Shown here piece by piece: positions 59,261 to 64,000 of a stretch of DNA of 64,000 nucleotides. Position numbers and translations under genes: made by a program. The stretch lies in NCBI GenBank assembly GCA_943840615.1, contig CALSVI010000005.1:124001-188000 (forward strand). Reading direction: 5' to 3'. The notes under the pieces are model-generated. The model searched no databases, was not told the DNA's origin, and saw nothing but the letters and a program-made list of their open reading frames with translations. Positions within the stretch are counted from its first letter, which is position 1, and each line of letters opens with the position of its first letter. This DNA is from an uncultured Luminiphilus sp. Its GTDB lineage: Bacteria > Pseudomonadota > Gammaproteobacteria > Pseudomonadales > Halieaceae.

Positions 59261-59337
59261 GGCTACGTAGCTCAGCTGGTTAGAGCACAGCATTCATAAT
59301 GCTGGGGTCGGTGGTTCAAGTCCACCCGTAGCTACCA
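59261..59337 (+). tRNA. tRNA-Met (anticodon CAT, elongator)
   Basis: A 77-nt cloverleaf: acceptor GGCTACG/CGTAGCT with a G-U first pair, D arm with GCTCAGCTGGTTAGAGC, anticodon loop TTCATAA (CAT), T arm GTGGTTCAAGTCCAC and encoded CCA. The paired acceptor end marks it as an elongator rather than an initiator. The gap after it (59338-59458) shows no gene. Confidence 0.95.
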
Positions 59338-59458
59338 CTCACACTCCCGCACACTGTCGGATCTCGCAGGGTGGCGGGTGCGTAAGGCAACCGGCTCACC
59401 ATAGGCTGAGAGCAGTCAGCCAGCGCCAACCACACGAATTTTGAAAAGGAGCACCAAT

Positions 59459-59815
59459 ATGTCGCGTGTCGTCATCTCAGGAATCGTCGAGTTTCCCGCA
59501 GAAGTTCGGGATGAGGCGCTCCTTAAAGCCAAGGAACTGATTGAGGGTGCCTACACAGAAAAAGGCTGCATTCATTACCTCTGGACCGCGGATCTCAACC
59601 ACCCCGGTCGGGTCGTCGTCTATGAGGAGTGGGAAAGCGGTGCCGATCTCGAAGCGCACTTGCAGGGCGACTGGTATCGCAACATGCTCGGGCACCTCTC
59701 GCAGTACAACATCCTCAGTGCAGAGAACAATAAGTTTCGCGTCGACGCGAAAGAGCCCGTCTACAGTGAAGATGGTGTGGCGACTGGCTATTTTACTGAC
59801 GAATCTGAGCGTTAA
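59459..59815 (+). CDS. Antibiotic biosynthesis monooxygenase (ABM) domain protein
   Basis: Small ferredoxin-like ABM-family protein; relatives include quinol monooxygenases (YgiN) and haem-degrading enzymes. It has 118 aa: KAKELIEGAYTEKGCIHYLWT and VVVYEEWESGADLEAHLQGDWYRNML are typical. The ATG has AAAAGGAG upstream. It lies between tRNA-Met and the NtrC-like regulator with no functional link visible. Substrate is unknown. Confidence 0.8.
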   Translation: MSRVVISGIVEFPAEVRDEALLKAKELIEGAYTEKGCIHYLWTADLNHPGRVVVYEEWESGADLEAHLQGDWYRNMLGHLSQYNILSAENNKFRVDAKEPVYSEDGVATGYFTDESER

Positions 59816-59881
59816 GCCCGGAGTTATTGGGGATTTCTGATCACGCGTTAGCTGTTAGACGCTCTGGTATTTGGGGACTTA

Positions 59882-61222
59882 TTAGCGCTTCCAAGCCTGA
59901 ATCTTTCGGTAAAGCGTGGAAGGCGCCACCTGCAATTGTTTAGCGGCACGATTCACACTGCCATCACAGGCCGCAATCGCCGATTCAATCGCCTTTTTCT
60001 CGGTAATCCAGAGAGGCTCTATCGCAATGTCATCGCCGATATCGAGGAGGGCAGCTGGCTCCTGCGGTAGACCATCGGTTTCAACCGCGATCTCGGTACC
60101 CGAGATAATGCGGTACACCGCCGCTTCCGTAATCTCTTCCGCTGGACCCAACAAAACCAGCTGCCGTATCGCGTTTTCTAGCTGACGCACATTACCAGGC
60201 CAAGAATAATGTTTGAGCGCATGAGCCGCGGCCTCGCTGAGCTCAACGGGAGCCTTGCCTTCCTCCTCGGCAATTTGAGCGAGAAAAACCTGCGCCAAAA
60301 GCAATACATCTTCAGACCGCTCCCGAACGGGAGGCATTCTTAGCGGAACAACGTGGAGTCGGTAGTAGAGATCCTCTCGTAGCCTACCCTCACGCATCTC
60401 AAACAAGGGATCGCGGTTAGTGGATGCAATAATGCGAACGTCGGCTGCGATCTCCTGAGCCGCGCCGACCGGGCGGTACGTCCCGTGCTGGATCAGCCGG
60501 AGCAGCGTCGATTGGGCCTCGAAGCTGAGACTACAGACCTCATCGAGAAACAGTGAGCCGGCCACGGCCTCGGCAACCAAACCATTTCCCTGCCCATCTC
60601 CGAATAGCGCTCGCTCCAACTGGTCCGCAGAGAGCGCTGCGCAATCAACCACAACAAAGGGGCCTGGCGCGCGCGCGGACAGCTGATGTATCGCCCGAGC
60701 CGCAAGTTCCTTACCGGTGCCACTTTCGCCCATGACGAACGCAGTGGCCAGCGTGCCCGCCAGTGATTCCACTGTTTCAAAAACCGTATGCATCGCCGGA
60801 GATTGGCCCTGCAGAGGTCCAAGTCGCTCACGTTTCACCGAGAGGTTCTCGACCTGTTGGCTCAGTGCCAGTTTATCTGCAGCATTGAGCAGCGTGACTC
60901 TGAGTCGCGCTGCATCGAAGGGCTTGTTCAGAAAATCATCGGCGCCGTTCTCAATCGCCTGCTCGGCATAATCGGCGCCGTGGCCTGTCATTACAACGAC
61001 CGCAGGCCGCGGAGAAATACGCCACAGATCGTCCATCAGGTCGAGGCCGTTGCCATCCGGCAACTCGATATCCAGCAAAATCAATTGCGGGCTCAGTTCA
61101 ACCAACATCTCTCGGGCAGCCGCCAAAGTTTCGACAGCCGTCACATCTAGGCCACTACCATCGAGATAATGGGAGTAGATAGCACAAAGGGTTGCACTGT
61201 CCTCAACGATGAGGGTCTTCAC
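59882..61222 (-). CDS. NtrC-family response regulator lacking the GAFTGA loop
   Basis: Receiver-AAA+-HTH protein of the LuxO/NtrC type. It has 446 aa: a receiver domain with phospho-acceptor Asp51 (LLDIELPDG) and Lys100; an AAA+ domain with Walker A GESGTGKE (165-172), Walker B GSLFLDEV (222-229), STNRDP and REDLYYRL; a C-terminal Fis-like HTH (GSVNRAAKQLQVAPSTLYRK). Between ALFG and GSLFLDE there are only 13 residues, so the sigma54-contact loop with GAFTGA is missing. Start: GTG 61222 with AGGAGG upstream. No sensor kinase is adjacent. It may regulate without sigma54, as TyrR does. Confidence 0.9.
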   Translation of the reverse strand: MKTLIVEDSATLCAIYSHYLDGSGLDVTAVETLAAAREMLVELSPQLILLDIELPDGNGLDLMDDLWRISPRPAVVVMTGHGADYAEQAIENGADDFLNKPFDAARLRVTLLNAADKLALSQQVENLSVKRERLGPLQGQSPAMHTVFETVESLAGTLATAFVMGESGTGKELAARAIHQLSARAPGPFVVVDCAALSADQLERALFGDGQGNGLVAEAVAGSLFLDEVCSLSFEAQSTLLRLIQHGTYRPVGAAQEIAADVRIIASTNRDPLFEMREGRLREDLYYRLHVVPLRMPPVRERSEDVLLLAQVFLAQIAEEEGKAPVELSEAAAHALKHYSWPGNVRQLENAIRQLVLLGPAEEITEAAVYRIISGTEIAVETDGLPQEPAALLDIGDDIAIEPLWITEKKAIESAIAACDGSVNRAAKQLQVAPSTLYRKIQAWKR

Positions 61223-61301
61223 GCCAGTTCCGCCTCCTGCGGATACCAAGTGACGGGTGCCAAGACCTCGGTAAAGTCTCTGAAATCCGCCTGTCCTGTG
61301 A

Positions 61302-62345
61302 TCAGACGGAGAGTACCAGTTTTTGATCCGCCTGGGCGTGTATCCAATACAGTACTGCGGTCAGCAACAGCACCGCTCCCACCTGATGGGTGGCGGCTAC
61401 TGGAATGGACACCTGCGTCAGCACGGTGCCGATGCCCAGTACCAGCTGGAAACTCAGCGCCAGTAACATTAACCCTGCGCCCCGGCGAACCCGAGCATCG
61501 CCACTGGCGCGAAGACTCTGCACACCGAGAAACAAAACCAACAGTGCAACGACATACGCCAACATCCGGTGGTTAAAGTGAATGGTGGCAACCCCTTCAA
61601 AAGTCGCCTGCCATCCCTCGGCGTAATAACCCATGGGCACAAACGTCTCGCCCATCATCGGCCAGGTGGGATATGCAAACCCCGCATCGGTACCCGCCAT
61701 AAACCCACCCGAAAGAATGAGCGTGTAAACCCCCAGCACCAGCACCCAACCTCCGAGACTCACCTGCTTCAGCGCCGGCGGCAAGCCTGTGCTGACGCGG
61801 AGCACCAGCCAAGTCATGAGGGCATATATCGCCACAGCGACGCCCAAATGTGCCGTCAACCGGTATTGGGATACCGACGGCCTGTCAACCAGACCACTCT
61901 TCACCATATACCAACCGAGAAGTCCTTGGGCCGCTCCCATCATGAGCAGCAAAATGAGCGTGGGCAGCAATTGTGGTGCGATCATTTTGCGTAACGCAAA
62001 GACCACCAGCGGAACGAAATACATGAGGCCTATCAAGCGCCCAAGCACTCTGTGCAGATACTCAAATAAGAAGATCTGTTTGAATCCTGTCAGATCCATA
62101 CCTTGATTAATTTTTTGATACTCAGGGTATTGCTGATAGGTGGCGAACGTCTCCAGCCATTGGGACTCAGTGAGAGGCGGAATCACTCCCATGATGGGTC
62201 GCCAATCCACCATCGACAGACCCGATTCGGTCAGTCGGGTGACGCCTCCCAGTAAGATCATCCCCAAAATCGTGATGGCACAGACCGCCAGCCATCCCGC
62301 TATCCAGCGCGCATTATCCTGCGCGTCCATTGTCGCTGTCGCCAT
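61302..62345 (-). CDS. ctaA: Haem A synthase, Cox15/CtaA family
   Basis: Inner-membrane enzyme turning haem O into haem A for cytochrome oxidase. It has 347 aa, eight predicted helices. VTRLTESGLSMVDWRPIMG, QYPEYQKINQGMDLTGFKQI, EYLHRVLGRLIGL, the long extracytoplasmic loop and NHRMLAYVVA match the alphaproteobacterial/mitochondrial Cox15 layout more than the usual gamma form. No ctaB, cox structural genes or assembly factors are nearby. The ATG at 62345 has a GGGGGA site upstream. Confidence 0.93.
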   Translation of the reverse strand: MATATMDAQDNARWIAGWLAVCAITILGMILLGGVTRLTESGLSMVDWRPIMGVIPPLTESQWLETFATYQQYPEYQKINQGMDLTGFKQIFLFEYLHRVLGRLIGLMYFVPLVVFALRKMIAPQLLPTLILLLMMGAAQGLLGWYMVKSGLVDRPSVSQYRLTAHLGVAVAIYALMTWLVLRVSTGLPPALKQVSLGGWVLVLGVYTLILSGGFMAGTDAGFAYPTWPMMGETFVPMGYYAEGWQATFEGVATIHFNHRMLAYVVALLVLFLGVQSLRASGDARVRRGAGLMLLALSFQLVLGIGTVLTQVSIPVAATHQVGAVLLLTAVLYWIHAQADQKLVLSV

Positions 62346-62433
62346 GGTGCTTCCCCCCAGAGCGTTCATTCTAACCAAATCCGCGCAAAGTATGTTTTCT
62401 GTCCTACACTGTGCGGCCTTCTGGAGGACCCTC

Positions 62434-64000
62434 ATGCCCTATATCCGCCTCGACCAGATTGAGTTCAGTATCGGCACCCAGATACTGCTCGACAAGGTGA
62501 GCCTGACCCTCGATAAGGGCGAGCGACTGGGACTCCTCGGTCGAAATGGTGCGGGCAAATCGACCCTCATGCGGATTCTTTCCGGAGAATTGGCGGCGGA
62601 AGATGGCGAGCGCTGGGTTGATCCAAATATCAAGGTCGCGAGGCTAGAGCAAGCACTCCCTGACAACCAAGACACGACCGTCTTCGATTATGTGGCAACC
62701 GGCTTGGCAGAGACCGGCGCCCTCCTCTCGCGCTATCACGCGCTCATCGCTGAAGGCTCGGAGAGCGCGCTGACCGAAATGAGTCAGATTCAATCAGAGC
62801 TTGAGCACCTCGGAGGCTGGTCTATGGAGCAGCGGATCGAGAAAGTGCTCCAGCAACTGGAGCTTGCTGCAGACGAGCCCCTCTCCACCTTGTCAGGAGG
62901 CTGGCGACGGCGCGCGGCGCTAGCCCGTGCGCTCGTCATCGAGCCGGATGTGTTACTCCTCGATGAGCCCACCAATCACCTGGATATTCCCTGTATCGAC
63001 TGGCTTGAGCAGCAGGTCAGCCAATTCGAGGGCGCTATTGTGTTGATCACACACGATCGCCGCTTTTTACAGCGCGTCTGCAACCGTATCGGCGAGTTGG
63101 ACAGAGGACACCTGACGCTGTGGCAGGCGGACTACGGAAAATTCTTGAGTCTGCGAGAACAAAAGGCCGAGGTCGAGGCGAGAGCGGATGCGCTGTTTGA
63201 TAAAAAGCTGGCGCAGGAAGAGACCTGGATCCGGCAGGGCATCAAGGCACGCCGCACCCGCAACGAGGGTCGCGTCAGAGCGCTGAAAACAATGCGCAAT
63301 GAGCGTGCACAGCGTCGTGTGGCACAGGGTAAGGGCCAATTTAAACTGGAAGAAGCCAACCGCTCGGGCCGTCGCGTGGCCGAGGCTCGAGACATCACCT
63401 TCGGCTACGACGACGAGAAGGTGGTGAGACATTTTTCTACCATTATTCAGCGCGGCGACCGAGTGGGCATCGTTGGAAGCAATGGTGTGGGCAAAAGTAC
63501 CGTTATCAAGCTACTGCTGGGTGAGCTCACCCCTGATCAAGGTGATGTGCTGCTCGGAACACAATTGGAGATTGCTTACTCCGACCAACTGCGGGGCGAG
63601 CTCGACCCAGAGAAGGATCTGATCGATAACATCTGTGGTGGACAGCAGTTCATTGAAATCAACGGCCAGCGCCGGCACGCTATCAGCTACCTGGGCGACT
63701 TTCTGTTCGCGCCTGATCGTATTCGAACTCCGGTAAAAGCGCTGTCTGGCGGCGAGATCAACCGCGCCATTTTGGCGAGATTGTTCACGCGACCGGCCAA
63801 TTTGCTGATTCTGGATGAGCCCACTAATGATCTTGATATCGAAACACTGGAGTTACTTGAAGAAATACTGCTGGAATTTAAAGGCACCATTATTTTAGTG
63901 AGCCACGACCGACACTTTCTCGACAAGGTCGTCACCAGTCTGCTGGTCATGAAAGGCAACAGTGAGATCGAGGAGCAGGCTGGAAGTTATGCCGATTGGG
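62434..64000 (+). CDS. uup: ABC-F ATPase Uup-like (3' end cut by window edge)
   Basis: Soluble protein with two ABC domains, of the translation-linked ABC-F group. 522 codons are visible. First Walker A GLLGRNGAGKSTL, signature LSGGWRRRAALARALV, Walker B VLLLDEPTNHLDI; a charged linker (about 230-310); second Walker A GIVGSNGVGKSTV, signature LSGGEINRAILARL, Walker B LLILDEPTNDLDIET, switch VSHDRHFLD. Uup rather than EttA or YheS is inferred from the linker and overall similarity. The C-terminal coiled coil is outside the window. Confidence 0.93.
   Translation, partial: MPYIRLDQIEFSIGTQILLDKVSLTLDKGERLGLLGRNGAGKSTLMRILSGELAAEDGERWVDPNIKVARLEQALPDNQDTTVFDYVATGLAETGALLSRYHALIAEGSESALTEMSQIQSELEHLGGWSMEQRIEKVLQQLELAADEPLSTLSGGWRRRAALARALVIEPDVLLLDEPTNHLDIPCIDWLEQQVSQFEGAIVLITHDRRFLQRVCNRIGELDRGHLTLWQADYGKFLSLREQKAEVEARADALFDKKLAQEETWIRQGIKARRTRNEGRVRALKTMRNERAQRRVAQGKGQFKLEEANRSGRRVAEARDITFGYDDEKVVRHFSTIIQRGDRVGIVGSNGVGKSTVIKLLLGELTPDQGDVLLGTQLEIAYSDQLRGELDPEKDLIDNICGGQQFIEINGQRRHAISYLGDFLFAPDRIRTPVKALSGGEINRAILARLFTRPANLLILDEPTNDLDIETLELLEEILLEFKGTIILVSHDRHFLDKVVTSLLVMKGNSEIEEQAGSYADW

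Noticed and set aside
61223-61301. Remnant of a sensor kinase between the regulator and Cox15
   Set aside because: Only 79 bp, no HATPase motif; treated as plain spacer.

Overview
The window is a 64 kb stretch of a gammaproteobacterial chromosome, and almost all of it is core genome. Gene order in 1-42,800 follows the Pseudomonas aeruginosa order I know from established knowledge: mur/fts genes, rnpB, rsmI-lpoA-yraN-diaA-dolP, ssp, cytochrome bc1, rpsI/rplM, zapE, nif3, algW/degS, his, murA, lpt/rpoN/pts, mgtE, yhdP-maf-mre, gatCAB. The stretch 46,900-57,600 matches a second Pseudomonas block: moeB-prmC-prfA-hemA-TPR-lolB-ispE-tRNA-Gln-prs-rplY-pth-ychF. Moderately high GC, very short spacers, many 1-13 nt overlaps and a gamma-type cytochrome b (PVWY motif) fit a compact marine relative of the Pseudomonadales/Cellvibrionales (for example the OM60/NOR5 group). 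That placement is inference.

Layout. 1-4,490 (minus): murE (3' part cut by the window edge), ftsI, ftsL, rsmH, mraZ, preceded by a sigma70-like promoter with three TGGGN-type MraZ boxes. 4,850-5,251 (minus): RNase P RNA with promoter and terminator. 5,254-9,834: rsmI facing lpoA-yraN-diaA-like-dolP, then sspB and sspA. 10,580-13,201 (minus): bc1 complex, with cytochromes b and c1 fused and the Rieske gene interrupted by a frameshift. 13,417-16,553: a broken SMR transporter, rpsI, rplM, zapE, zapG. 16,559-22,666: nif3, DegS/AlgW-like protease, hisD, hisG, murA, ibaG and mlaC without the other mla genes. 22,882-32,600 (plus): calcium/sodium antiporter, kdsD, kdsC, lptCAB, rpoN, hpf, ptsN, rapZ, npr, mgtE, darP. 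32,558-39,369 (minus): yhdP, maf, mreDCB. 39,591-45,399: gatCAB, smrA-like, cysZ, an RhlB-like helicase. 45,496-46,867: a MATE exporter with a frameshift. 46,878-57,627: translation and haem genes, LolB, ispE, prs and others. 57,631-64,000: carboxyltransferase, tRNA-Met, a small monooxygenase, an NtrC-like regulator, Cox15 and the start of an ABC-F ATPase.

The genes serve envelope growth and division (mur, fts, mre, lpo, zap), LPS sugar synthesis and export (kds, lpt), outer-membrane upkeep (dolP, mlaC, yhdP, lolB), respiration (bc1, haem A), nitrogen-phosphotransferase and sigma54 control, and translation. I found no CRISPR array, prophage, insertion sequence or defence island, and no convincing new multi-gene system. 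The points that deserve a second look are a sigma54-family regulator without its GAFTGA loop, the fused cytochrome bc1 gene, a DiaA homologue without a visible sugar-phosphate motif, a lone mlaC, an Asn-to-Gln change in the FtsI SxN motif, a DEGD helicase, an mreC that seems to start at ATC, an alphaproteobacterial-looking Cox15, and eight single-base frameshifts in four genes that may be consensus errors.
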